This document shows positions 1 through 64,000 of a stretch of 64,000 nt of DNA, one piece after another. Within the stretch, counting starts at the first letter, position 1, and each line of letters opens with the position of its first letter. The stretch comes from Elysia crispata. Its lineage: Eukaryota > Mollusca > Gastropoda > Plakobranchidae. Under the pieces are notes generated by a model. That model was not told the DNA's origin. It did not search any database and saw only the letters and a program-made list of their open reading frames with translations. A program made the position numbers and the translations under genes. The stretch is taken from contig JAWDGP010006903.1 in NCBI GenBank assembly GCA_033675545.1, forward strand, positions 53,501-117,500, in the 5' to 3' direction.

Positions 1-2950
<2,950 letters not shown>

Positions 2951-2951
2951 G

Positions 2952-3439
2952 CAGTGGAAACTTCATAGTTCATATTGTATGGGAGTAGATTAAAACTTAA
3001 GAGAATTCCAATCACATAACAAGGGGGCTTAACTGAATCTATGACTCACTGACTATAAATTGTCACTGTGCCTACAACAAGCGACCCTCCCCTGTCTCCA
3101 TTCCTACCAGTATCAGTGTTATTACTGACATTCTTTACTTATTCATCAGCTATGATATTTAGTACTATTATAATGCCTTCCTCCCCTTCCCCTGTCTCCG
3201 TTGCTACCAGTATCAGTGTTACTACTGGCATTCTTTTCTTAATGCATCAGCTAAGATACATTTAGTGCCTTAAGAGGTGAAAAAACTGATATCGACTATG
3301 AATTAAGAGAATTGAACCAGAAACACGAGAAAGAATTAGTCTGATTAACAAAGCTAAAGACGAAAAAAATCATCCTCTTACAAAATTTAGTTTACGAGAT
3401 TTACGAATAATCAGACTTCAGTTTTTGAGGTTTCCACAG
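2952..3439. mobile_element. Short inverted-repeat element, copy 1 (pogo/Tigger-like MITE)
   Basis: The left end reads CAGTGGAAACTTCATAGTTC and the right end is its near reverse complement, ending TTTTTGAGGTTTCCACAG. The interior is homologous along its length to the element at 4773-5198, read in the opposite orientation. The CAGTGGAAACCT ends with TTCGAAT-like subterminal words resemble pogo/Tigger terminal repeats. No transposase is present, so it is non-autonomous. Family assignment is by terminal-repeat appearance only. Confidence 0.68.
3088..3287. repeat. 100-bp tandem duplication inside MITE copy 1
   Basis: CCTGTCTCC.TT.CTACCAGTATCAGTGTTA recurs exactly 100 bp apart (3091 and 3191), and similarity continues through CATTCTTT.CTTA.TCATCAGCTA. 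The second unit merges into the element's unique right part. The sister copy has a single unit, so the duplication arose in this copy. Confidence 0.8.
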
Positions 3440-3875
3440 AATCATGTAAACAGAGCTTTAGACTTAGAGATGGAAAATCTTTTTTCAACCTCTCTTTTTT
3501 AAGGCAGATTCTCTGACAGACATAGCATGTTGTTGGAGATACAAAAGTGGATTCATAAACAGAGTGAGCTCTAATGCAGCAAATTCCTCCTCTTAGTCTT
3601 AGACGCACAATACACACAGAAGGGATGCTAAGCGTTGCACAAGATATATATGTGCAAGGCATTCTGCATTGTTTTTACATACCACACACACCCTCTATAC
3701 CCGTGTGTTTCATGCAGTTCACACACACACACACACACACAGTGTGGCTCAGCGCTGGACTCTAGCTTTTTAGACAGAGACCAATGTACCTGTATCTAAG
3801 TAATCTTTCTTATCATTATCAAAATGCACTTCTATGCAAATGCAAGCATTCACAGTTTATGAATGAAAAAACATA

Positions 3876-4693
3876 CAGCTCACTCCTGATATATCGACAA
3901 AAAAAAAGGGTCCAAAATTTATGTGTCGATATAAGCAAAAGTCAATATAAAAGATAAAGATGCCTCTTAATTTAAATACATGTACCTTAAGCACAGGCTT
4001 TAATACTAAGGGGAAGCAAGCACCAGTAGCTTGCAAATTTATTATTACTTTGTTTTGAAAAATTTGATAAATGCAACATGTGGCTTTCCTCTTGCACTTG
4101 CTACAGACTCTCCCTCCCCTAGATCTAAATTCATACTGTGGGTTCTGCACAGGCAACTGTACTTCAGGCCTTATAAGTGCTAGCCTAGTCCTGACTGAGT
4201 GACTGTGCATCACTCTCTTGGAGTTCACCTTTTCAACTTTCAAGGCCGCAAAACACTTACCAAAATTACCATTCACACGTTTCAGCCCAGTAGGCCAAGC
4301 AAGTCCACTTCCCATGAATCATTGAATGCGATGCACAACACTATGGGCCTAATGGTTGCACCACATTTCACTTCCCTTGCCCCTCCCCACCCTTATCCTC
4401 CCACCACAACTCCAGCCAAAGCAACAAAGTTACCCGTACCAAGGGGATTGACACTCACTTTTTGATGTAACACATCAGAATGGTCAAAGACATGAGCGAG
4501 ATCATTTTTTTATCAACGGACCTCTTTTGCCCAGGTACCTTGGTGCTATAAATATGGATATAAGAGAAAAGAAGGGAGAGAGTGTCAATATAAGAAACAG
4601 TAATTATAGACAGCAAATAGAACAATTCGGACTTGAAGAAGCACTGTCAATATAAGAAAGAAGTCAATATAAACGGTGTGGCAGTGTGCACTG
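3876..4693. mobile_element. Second type of inverted-repeat element (Tigger-like, non-autonomous)
   Basis: Flanked by TA on both sides (3874-3875 and 4694-4695). The left end reads CAGCTCACTCCTGATATATCGAC and the right end contains GTCAATATAAACGGTGTGGCAGTG, giving imperfect inverted termini. Subterminal words GTCGATATAAG and GTCAATATAAG recur several times near each end. It lies between the two copies of the other element. Open frames inside (for example 3857-4315 minus) show no transposase motif. Confidence 0.5.
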
Positions 4694-4772
4694 TAGTGCA
4701 ACCATGAAAAAGACAAATATTTGGTACCGTAGCTTTTATTTAAAGCTGCACTTAAAGTATTCTATCTCTAAA

Positions 4773-5198
4773 CAGTGGAAACCTCAAAAACCGAAGTCTG
4801 ATTATTCGAATTTCTCATAAACCGAATTTTGCAAAATGATAGTTTTTTTTTTCTCTTTGGCTTTGTTAGAATCCAATTCGTATGTCCAAGTATTTCTGAT
4901 TTGATTCTCTTAATTCGATACCACCTCATAAGGCATCACAAAAGTGCTACATGCATCTCTCAAGCAGCAAGCAGTGCTAATCACTGCCGAAGAAATGCTG
5001 ATCAGAGCTCTAACAAATCAAGAAGGGAGCAGATGCATTAACAATTAAGTGCCAGTGGGAAATCTGTACTGATACGGATAGCGACAAGGGAAGGGGAGGT
5101 TGCTCATTGCAGGCTCAGTACACACTCTGTTACGCCCATTTTTGTAATTCGAAGATTTAATCCTTTCCCATACAATTCGAATTATAAGGTTTCCACTG
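4773..5198. mobile_element. Short inverted-repeat element, copy 2 (pogo/Tigger-like MITE)
   Basis: The left end reads CAGTGGAAACCTCAAAAACC and the right end AATTATAAGGTTTCCACTG followed by TA. It is homologous to 2952-3439 in inverted orientation, including the shared internal words ATTAAGAGAAT, CAAAG and TAATCAGACTTC. It lacks the 100-bp tandem duplication of copy 1. About 426 bp, no coding capacity. Confidence 0.75.
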
Positions 5199-5724
5199 TA
5201 GTTTTTCCATTGATAATTTTTTGTGCTGAAAGCATTTAAGTCTAGTATTAGACCAGCAACAAAGTTAAGCATCTTTCAAAACTCCACTTTTTGAAAAGGA
5301 GTCATTTATTGAAGTTTTTTTTTTCCTTGTTAAGTTGTATAGGCCTATTGTAATCATGTATATTGGTGTTTTTTGGCTTACATGTGCTTCTAAGTTTTGT
5401 CTTTTCATAAGCAATATATATTGGGCGGTTTTTGTTTTGTTGTTTTTTACCTTTTGCCTGGCATTTTTTATCTCCAAAATGGCATTTTCTAAGAGGTGCC
5501 AAATTTTATAGTTTGTACTTAAAGGAAAAGCAAACACCTACTACTGCTTTGCAATTGCATTTTTCTACCACAATCAAGCCAAAGATTATAATCAGTCTGT
5601 CCTCGGCACAGGCCCACTTTATAAAGGCTTTGGCTTAAAAAGAGGGCTTTCGGTTAATTGATATAAATGTACAGCTTTGAGTCATAGCAAACACGTTTAC
5701 AATTTTTTAAAAATGCAAGCATTT

Positions 5725-8516
5725 GCATCTTTCTTAGAATCACAAAGTTTATTTAATAAAAGAGGACATGACCGACATAACTGACAAATCTCTTTTTTAA
5801 CTATGTACAAATACACAAAATCAACCATTAATTATAAAATTCACAGTAAAAGATAAGAAAACCTTCTATATTACAAGATGAAAGTGTCATAATAGAAAAA
5901 TATATGTTAGAAAGCAAGGGTTATACAAACCCCATCTGCTCCATTAGATAAAGCCTAAAGACTGAGATGATACAATTAATTATCATACTCATAGCTTCTA
6001 AAGTCATACATGTTCAATCAGTCAACAAAAAGCAAAAGAAAGCTGAGACCAATCTTTTCAGTTTTCCTGATCTTCGGACCTGATAAATAGTTTGTGATAT
6101 TGTAGTTAAAGGAAAAATGAATCATCTGTACTTAGTCGCTCTTTATTTGCAGAATTATACATCTAAAAATTGTGTAATATAATACAGGACACCAAGTCAC
6201 TTCTCAGTGATTAAATGGAGCAAAACTATTTTCAAATTTCAGCCACACAGCAATAACCAAGATTTACATGGAAATCAAAAAAATGATAAAATCATGAGAA
6301 ATCTCACATTGCATTTTCCTAGACAGTTTTCTTATGTTTACTGTTTTACATTAGATAATATATGTACAGTAAAAAGTGACACATGAAATATATCTCAATA
6401 TCGATTTTGTTTATCATACATGGACATTACAATCATCATATTCTTTGTGAAATAACCAAGCTGGTACATATGTATGTAACCTACTATATACAACAGCAAT
6501 GATGCAAATACTTTTTTGATAAACACCACAACAGCTTTTAAAAAATATACATGCGTTACACACCAGTTTTACCATCAACTTTTTTTTTGTTTGACAACAC
6601 CTGAAAATACAGCACAACATTTGTGATTATCAAAGAAGACTTACAACTGTAAAACCAATGTGGCCATGGCGCCCACAACCTGAATGCTGCTAAGCTAAAA
6701 AAAATCCTGATCATCCTCCTGCGTAGGCTCCTCAAACAAAGGTGAAATTATTCTGTACAACTTACTCCATTGTTGTGCTAGTATGTACAGTATCAATAGG
6801 ATTCATGGACACTTGTCAACAAGTACAAAAGACTGACAGACATGGACATGCCATTCCACTCAGTCTGTAATCTCTTCAAGATGATATTGAGTGATTATCA
6901 TCACTGCAAATGTTTAGATCTTTTTGTAACGAATAAACAAGATTTATGGCATCTTGACAATAGCATGAATATAGTTTGAATTTAAAAAATTGTCAGGACA
7001 ACAAAAAAAAGTTTACACTTAATTGTCAAAAATGCAAACATACAGAAAAATCAAAACCTGAACAATTCCTGCTCATACATTTAACATAATTTTCAACTTA
7101 TTTTCTATATTTACAGTTCATCAGATGAGGAGGGGGGAAAGCTTTGTTTTAAAAGCAGCCAAACACAGTTTGCATTTTCTTCCTTTCAATCTTTGTAAAC
7201 CACATAAATTAAAGTGATGAGATGAAATGTTCTGTATTGTTAGCCTTAATTGTAAGAACAGCTCAATACAGAGACTCATGAATAGAGAACAACAGCTAGG
7301 CCACAGGTGCTTCTATAAAATGTTTTAAAGTATTTCCTGTGTGTAAACAGTCGGAGCAAGCTGGCTAAACAGATAAAAACAAAAAAGGGCAACATTTTCA
7401 TCCCAGTCCTTTGTGGTATTTTCTTTCAACAATCATTCACAATTTTTGTAGCATTTTCTTTATACTTTCTCTTTGTAGCAATTTCTGTTTTCTGCATTGA
7501 GCACAACATTTATTATAGATCTCTGGGATGCAAGAGAAACAAACATGCCTTTGTAATTTGGCACCTCTAATATTTGATTATGCAAAGCAAGCACTGGTCC
7601 TTGCAGCGATAGCAATATTTTAGTTTTCAATAACGATAATAAAACAACAAGTAAGACGTAATTCCACCAAATCATCATTTTCATTTCAGTTGGTGAACAT
7701 TTCCTCATAAATGGAGGAACAAAGTTTTGAGCAAGTGTCTTTTGAAATAACAAGAAAACAGAGAGAGAGAATTCATCATGATGTATTCATAATTTGAGCT
7801 TTCTTAGCCCTATAATAATTTTTGCTCAGGCAATGCAATTAAATTAAATACATTAAATCCAGAACTAGCTGAGCCGATGATCTCTTCCACAGATCTTCAA
7901 CCCAGGCTAGTAAGAAAGCTGCTTCTTATCTACATCTGTTTTGTCCTGCTGATAATGGTGTATGGTTTGAACACAAAACTGCGTAGCTAAACAGACAAGA
8001 TATGGACAATGTGGAGTGAACATTCAGTGAGGCCAGCCTTGGAGGCGGAAGAGCAACATAATCTCCATCAGAAACAATCTCAAAATCTATTAGGCTCTAT
8101 CTTCTGCTAGAATAGTCTATGTTGACAATTTATTCTCACCATGGTTAGAACTATATCTGGAACAGCATCATTTTAAGCCATATTTTTCATTTGATGTACA
8201 CATATTGTCAAAAGAAGAATCACCATTACTAACAATTTTCCCTATGTAGAAAATGATATTTTGTTTTCACTCTCTTTGCATTCAATATTCCAAGAAAAAA
8301 AATCTTTTCAAACAGGAATAATTGAAACTGGAGATAACTTAGTATGGCAGTCTTAGAAGTGAGTATTCAAAGATAGTGATCTACTATGTACTCCGTCATT
8401 CATAGAGATAACTGTGCAGGCTAAAATAATTCTTGCTGCTTTTGTCTTGTTTGTTGCTCCTAAGCATTAATAGCCCTATCTGAAAATCAGTCTTGAAGCT
8501 CTAGTAAAACAATTCA
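5725..8516 (-). other. ARID1: Probable ARID1 3' UTR (3' end not determined)
   Basis: AT-rich non-coding DNA directly after the TGA. Minus-strand AATAAA hexamers (TTTATT on plus) lie at 8129-8134, 6142-6147 and 5748-5753, and any could direct cleavage. The lowest one would give a 3' UTR of about 2.8 kb. The inner region has no coding-like ORF; a 97-codon minus ORF at 7460-7753 has no recognisable motif. The boundary is an inference. Confidence 0.4.
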
Positions 8517-58346
<49,830 letters not shown>

Positions 58347-58354
58347 GTCAGACC

Positions 58355-58423
58355 TCAGACAGGGTGGGGTATCCTCTCTCTCAGAGTCATATAGGCCTTT
58401 AGCTCAGACTCGTGCTCAAACAT
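58355..58423 (-). CDS. Candidate upstream ORF of 22 codons in the ARID1 leader
   Basis: On minus, ATG at 58423 opens MFEHESELKAYMTLRERIPH and two more codons before TGA at 58357-58355, 8 nt before the ARID1 ATG. Two still shorter ATG ORFs (4 to 5 codons) precede it. It is only relevant if this DNA is in the mature 5' UTR, which is likely because exon 1 shows no clear acceptor within these bases. It would lower initiation at the main start. Confidence 0.35.
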   Translation of the reverse strand: MFEHESELKAYMTLRERIPHPV

Positions 58424-61400
58424 TGCTCATGGAAACATGATTTCTTGATCTTTCTTAAGAATGTTTCAGGCAGTAAGAAAATGTTTTTCACCGAGAGGTT
58501 TGGGTAGTTGGCTCTTTGAAATAAATACACAAAGACAGAAGTTGCATGGGTCTTACTCTTACGCATGAATTTTGAAGCCCTTTTTTTTTTTTTTTTTTTT
58601 TTTAAATTTTAGTTCCAAACATATTTTCCAGTAGATACAATATTAGAACCAACAGTAACAGTTATAAATTCCAACTCAAAACACAGGGACGAAAATCAAT
58701 TGCACAAAAAAAAAAAAAAGGCCAAAAAAGAATAATAGACTAGACCCTATATGGCTACCTTTTTTTTTATAAATGGCAAATTTAATTATTTTATAGCATA
58801 ATTCGAGGTAAAGTATAAATAAAAGTCCTTGAAGCAGATCTGATCTACTGTTAAGGCTATTCTTTCTAATGCACGCAAGAGAATAAAATGCTACAGGGTA
58901 CTTTTGTCTGACCAAATCATGTCCCTTTTAATTATTTTGCCCATTATCTCAATATTCAAGATGGATGGAGAACCATATATGATAATCCAACTGTCAAGAT
59001 TTCTATTTCTGCTTCCAGTAGTAGGAATGATAAACAAAAGTGAATGCGAGAATATTGGAATAAAATGCAGCTCCCATAGGATCTATTACTAAATGATTCT
59101 CTAAGTGTGAGCCATGTGACTTTAAAAGCTTGCAATGGTTTAATTCAGATCACGGTTACTTACAATACATGTGGTTGAGATAAAGCATTTCCAAATTTTC
59201 TGCAAATTTTTGTTATAACAAAAAGTTAAGATCCAAGGTCTCATTCCATAAAAATTGATGGATTTGAATTTTGATATAAATGGTGACATCTAGCCCATTA
59301 TTGAAAATCTGCATGATTTTTCCTAAGGAGAGCAAGAAACGAGATGAAGCCTGTCCACATGTAAGATTAAAAAATTCATACAGGGAGCAAAAACTTGTTT
59401 TGATTACTTGAATGGCATTCTTCAAGTCTAGCCCTGGCAATGGGTGAATGAAGAAGTTGTTGAAACCCCCACAACTGAATTTAAAAAGTATACAAATGTT
59501 ACCTGCCATTGACTAAAAAAATGTCGAATGAAATTAATAAGGAAGCAAATAATAAGAAAGACAATGTGTTGAAGATACATCATGTCGTCATACTAAATGC
59601 TAATAGGATTGCCATTTTAATTTTCAAACCAGTTTATACTTTGGTGCATAAGGAGCACTCTGAGAAATGTGGATGTATTCTTTTTTACAGATTGAAACTA
59701 AGAAGTCTTCTTTTCTTTTATTAAACTAATTTTCTCATATATAAAAAAAAACTTTTGTACATAACTGAGCTGTAAAATATAGTAATACATAATAACTGTT
59801 TGTGTAATTAATCATCTTTGTGTTGATCTAATGAATTTCATGTTTCCTTAATTTTAAAAATCGAAATGCTGAAATCTAATGCCTTCATTTGGAAATTCAA
59901 GGCTCTACATTGGCTGCCACAATACATGATTTTGAAGGCAATGACTACTCTTCGTTTTGTTTGGAGAAAATTTGAGAATGCTAGCTTTTGACAGCAATAT
60001 AGAGACTGAAAAAGTTATATCAAATAAAACAGATCGTAATTTCCTATACCATAGTACTTAAGTTATTAAAAGTGAGGAAAATCTATGGCCTCAGAATCAG
60101 ATCTGAGTTGGATTTTTTAATTCATCTAGATTTCTTTCCCCATGAAATAATCTTGGATTGGGGTAATCCTGAAGTGAGTGCACCTATAGCCAGTGGTTGA
60201 CAGCATAAATGAATGAAAAGAAAGATTATTATTTTTTTAAGTTTGCAAAAAATACCAGAAAATATCACACAAGTGATTTCATGCTTTTATTTATAATTAT
60301 TTTATTGGGGCTTACAATAAGAACAGGTGATGAGTTGACTCTTTTAATATGAATAAGATTTTTAGAGGATTTCCAGTATTTCAAAAAGAGGACAAGGAAT
60401 GAAACTACTTATGAAATTTTATGGCGACGACTACATCATCTACCACCCAACAAAAAACATGAAGATAAAGACTGCTAAAACTAAGATGAATACAGTAAAT
60501 TACTTTGTTTTTTGAGTTAGCAATTAAATGTCAACACTCATGTTGGTTTTTTTTCAAAGATAAAACTAGATAAATGTTCTTGAGTCATATTGATTTACCC
60601 TCATTTAAATGCTGGTGAAAAAAATAATGTTTTTTCATCCAGACCTACATCTGGGTTTGGAAGTGTTAATACAAAATACCATATGAAAAAATACAATTAT
60701 ACTCCTGCAAGTCATGTTTTATTTATTTCCAGATCAAATCTGAAAATGTTATATTATTACATTGCTAGAAAAGATCTATATCCACATTTTTATCAGTGAG
60801 CAATTATAAAGCTTAGCCATTAACCACTGAGTAAATTCAGACAATAAAACAAAAGGAGAAAAACTTTCCCTCAAACAGTAGTAAAAACTCCTCGATCTAC
60901 ATATTTACAGATCAAAATTTCATTCTTGAACATCAATTCTCACCTGACAAAGGTCTTTATGATGTGCACAGTCTTAAATGCAAATCAGACATTTTGTAAG
61001 CTAGTATTGATAAAGTTAAAATTATCTTGGATAAGATCAGAAATCTCAAATTCATTTTTTTTTGTGTGTGTAAAAGGATATAGTAAAAGAGTATTGTTGA
61101 AATTTTAAGTCTTCAGTTCTAGGAGTGTAACTTGACAAAAAAGTGCTTTCAATTTCATTTTGTTTCAGAATTAAGAGTGGGTGTAATAGATCTAGTACAT
61201 AATACATGTACTATAAATTATGATCTCAATTTGGGCCTATGTAAGGTTGTTCAGCATGACTGTTCCCTCATATTCCTTTTTTTTTTAGTTGTGATAGCCT
61301 ATTGTTTAAATCCTTTTTAAGTCCTACTCCTATTTTAGAAACTTGTGTTTCACTTTTTCTTGTTCAGTTGTTGGCAAAGGAGTTTCACTCCAATTTGCTT

Positions 61401-61890
61401 TATTTTCCTTGGGAGGAAACTAATATTGCAACTGTAAAATTTAAATCCGTCAAAATAATGTTTTTGATCTTTTATTTCGCTATGCTGGGTATAAATCTGG
61501 AGAAAAACACTTTCGCAGGCCTGTGTTTCATGTTCAGGTAGATACCATAAAAAGGTAAGTTTTAAGTCTGTTTTAGTTCTCTCTTTTCAGACGAAGTATC
61601 TACCCGTTAGTATACAAAACACAAATATTGTAACCAATAAAATTGAATTTAAAAAGTAAATTATATGTCTCATTCATCAGTTCCATAACAAAATGAACTG
61701 AGTCATCTCCCTTTAGGAAGCATCCAAGTGAATCACCTCAATTTACATGTTGATGCCGATATTAACTCCTGACAAATAAAACCTTCAAATTGCAGCATAT
61801 CATGGCATGATTAAAGTTCATGCTGATCAGAGCCTTGCATGAATAGGTGTAAGAAACTTAAAATTAGACATATAGATCTAGATTTATTAT
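58424..61890. other. Upstream non-coding DNA of ARID1
   Basis: AT-rich, with a 28-bp poly(T) at 58580. A possible minus-strand acceptor with a T-rich tract, ATTTATTTCAAAG, ends near 58518 and could begin the exon that carries the start codon. Nothing else coding-like is seen. A degraded LINE-like word is listed among the findings. Confidence 0.4.
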
Positions 61891-62930
61891 AGGGGAGACC
61901 GGGGCAATAAGAAACTAACTTTTTGGTACTTTTAAGGAAATATCCATAATTACTATATTATAGTACATACATCTGTGAAATTTGTTTCTAAATTAAGAGA
62001 ATTTATCCAGAAACATAATGATATATAATAACTATTAGTTTGTGTGATCAAAATTTATTTATGAATATTATTATAACATCACCCAAAAAATACGAACCGG
62101 GGCAATAAGAAATGGTGGGTTTTTTTCAGTGGGGCAATAGGAAAAGTCATGGTTATTGTGAACAAAAAGAGCAAATCCACTCCTCTGATTCCATTTCCTC
62201 AAGGTGAGTAGTCAGATCTATGCATGAATGATGAAACCATTGTGTGTACGTATAGATCTAGTATATAGAGATCCATGTTGGTCCACTTTCTTTCTTTTTT
62301 TTTTTTTTTTTGGAAAACGGTGTTTTGGATCTAGATCTAGATCTAGATCTTAACTTGGAATTATGTGGGCAAATCAGAGTACATTTACTTTTTAAAATTG
62401 TTCCCTTATTATTTATTGATAAAGGGGCGTTACTCAACTTGTCATACTCCATAGATCTTTCCATTCTTTCAATTATTATCAAATCATTTTTGGGTATTTC
62501 TCAAGCTCATCTTTTCAACTCTAACTTAGATTTAGACTTGGTCCACATTTTGTATGCCAGTCTTGTACAGTATTCCAGAGTGGCAATCCAATAAAAATTT
62601 AGAGATATCTAGATCTAGGTTAGATCTAGAGAGGTAGATTTCTTTTTACTAGCCTATTATTTTAGGTCATGAGGCCGAGGCTAAATCTTAATGTAGATCT
62701 AGACTAGGTTATCAAGGTCTAATATTTGTAGATTGAAGAGAAAGTGTAGATATATGCCTATTACATCTTTAAGCCTTGTGTCTATATCTATAACTTGCTG
62801 AGAAAGGAGTGACATCAGCTGAACTAAACAATAAGACAAACAAACATAACGGTAACGCACCCTTGCCTTGTGGACTGTAATGAACGACGTATCTCAATCT
62901 TTGGGTTCCCCTATTGCCTGGTCTCTTGTT
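61891..62930. mobile_element. Possible inverted-repeat element with GGGGCAATA termini
   Basis: The left end has AGGGGAGACCGGGGCAATAA (61891-61910); the right end, CCCCTATTGCCTGGTCTC (62908-62925), reads GAGACCAGGCAATAGGGG on the opposite strand. Two further copies of GGGGCAATA(A/G)GAAA lie inside at about 62099 and 62132. Terminal inverted repeats plus subterminal repeats suggest a non-autonomous DNA transposon of about 1 kb. No transposase is seen and the family is unknown. Confidence 0.42.
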
Positions 62931-63439
62931 GTAAGATTCCTATAATTCCTGAGTCCAAGCACAAGCACCTTCACTATGGTGCCATTTGATGAAGAACAAC
63001 AAAAACAAAACTGAGGGAAAAAACTTAAGAACCAGGCCACATGGTCCTGGTTCTAAACACAGAGATTATTGTACACTTCAATAAGCGGGAATATCACAAG
63101 TTTTCGACAGTGTCTGCTGAATTCATCCGCTGTGGCGTGTTATTGATAGGGTCACGAACTTGTGTCAAGCAACGGTGCCATGTGTATTACTTTCGTTTTA
63201 TCGAAGTTCGGTGTAAAAATAGTTAACACTCATTTAGCGTTGTTTTGGCACACACCATCCGCTAATCAGTACTCAGGAATTCTTTTCCTCTGTACTCTGA
63301 CTCAGCGGAGGTGTACATCCTTCAGGCTGTGATGCGACTAACATTCTTCCTCAGCTACAGAGTCCATGCCCTATCTTCGGACTATGATTTTATAAGTAGA
63401 CTGCTAGAGACCCGTGTCTAAAAAAAAGTAACACAAGCT
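62931..63439. other. Non-coding DNA between the inverted-repeat element and the candidate promoter
   Basis: About 500 bp with no gene or repeat recognised. Confidence 0.4.
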
Positions 63440-63900
63440 CTTCTTACCAAATATTTTGCTACTTTCCTTCTATGGTAGATTTTAAGGGAAGATTTTCAAC
63501 AATCAAAAAAATAAATGAAACAAAATCAAGTTTGACGGAAATTCATCAAACATTACAAATATAGTGGCTGTAATTTTGCGAGATAGTGTGCGTGGGAGGT
63601 GGTTGGAACAGCCAATGACGTCAAGGATCTAAAGCCCGCAGATGTTATCGACCGATGGTATTGGGGGTTTTTTGTTTTTGTTTTTTTTTCCCTAGCCCGT
63701 CGATGACTGTACAAAGTAGTTTGCAGGAGATTTCGAGTCATTCTGAAATATAATTTTTTTCACAAATTCGCTTTTTGCAATGAGTGAGGTTTGTTGAATT
63801 TTGTTCACTCTAACACTTTTCAAGAAACATTATATTAGAAAAAAATCTTCGCTGTGGCTGTTCCCGTTATAAAACAACACCCTACGTAAAGAGCGCTTTT
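63440..63900 (-). promoter_or_regulatory. Candidate promoter / 5' non-coding exon region with CCAAT box and CRE
   Basis: CCAAT (63612-63616) overlaps a full CRE palindrome TGACGTCA (63616-63623). CpG is more frequent here than in the preceding 5 kb. On minus, TTTG|GTAAGAAG at 63447-63440 is a near-consensus donor that could end a leader exon spliced to the ARID1 start exon. A TATAAAA at 63868-63874 points the other way, so the region could also serve a divergent gene outside the window. Confidence 0.33.
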
Positions 63901-64000
63901 TCACAACTCCAAAAGCAAGAGGACGCTGGGCACGGAAAGAGGTCGGCAATCGACTGACAGGCAGAGCGCTAGGGGTGAAAGGGAGGCAAATCTTGCATTC

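Noticed and set aside
3857-4315. 152-codon minus ORF downstream of ARID1
   Set aside because: Lies within the TA-flanked inverted-repeat element and has no transposase or other motif.
7460-7753. 97-codon minus ORF downstream of the ARID1 stop
   Set aside because: No motif or codon-like bias; most likely chance ORF in the 3' UTR.
58347-58409. N-terminal extension of ARID1 upstream of the ATG (21 open codons)
   Set aside because: No ATG in the extension and no convincing acceptor; kept only as a possibility if an upstream coding exon exists.

Overview
The window looks like animal nuclear DNA: AT-rich, with long introns, many dinucleotide arrays and no prokaryotic gene organisation. It is dominated by one gene on the minus strand. 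Joining 18 exons with canonical GT/AG junctions between 58346 and 8517 gives a 7,899-nt reading frame (2,632 codons plus stop) in which every junction keeps phase. The product is the ARID1 subunit (BAF250; Osa in Drosophila) of the SWI/SNF (BAF) chromatin-remodelling complex. It has a long Gln/Pro/Gly/Met-rich N-terminal half with an LxxLL motif, an ARID DNA-binding domain split over two exons, a second low-complexity region, and the bipartite BAF250_C domain, almost all of it in one large terminal exon. Intron density, composition and divergence from the vertebrate and fly proteins suggest a lophotrochozoan, perhaps a gastropod mollusc. That placement is an inference.

Layout in plus coordinates: 1-5.7 kb is downstream intergenic DNA with a 118-bp CT array and a cluster of three short inverted-repeat elements resembling non-autonomous pogo/Tigger transposons. 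About 5.7-8.5 kb is the probable 3' UTR. 8.5-28.3 kb holds the compact 3' part of the gene (exons 18 to 6): the BAF250_C domain, the ARID exons and the Met/Gly/Pro-rich linkers. 28.3-58.3 kb holds the 5' part (exons 5 to 1), spread over introns of up to 11.6 kb with most of the GA/CT arrays, a SINE-like tRNA-derived sequence, a 76-bp minisatellite and a TTAA-flanked element. 58.3-64 kb is upstream DNA with candidate 5' UTR sequence, a transposon-like inverted-repeat pair, and near 63.6 kb a CCAAT box overlapping a full CRE palindrome, which may mark a promoter.

No second protein-coding gene, intact transposase, rRNA, functional tRNA or CRISPR array could be supported. The main points for follow-up are in-frame small exons (39 and 99 nt), a NAGNAG acceptor, a short upstream ORF ending 8 nt before the start codon, the MITE cluster, and CpG-retaining blocks in the large 5' introns.
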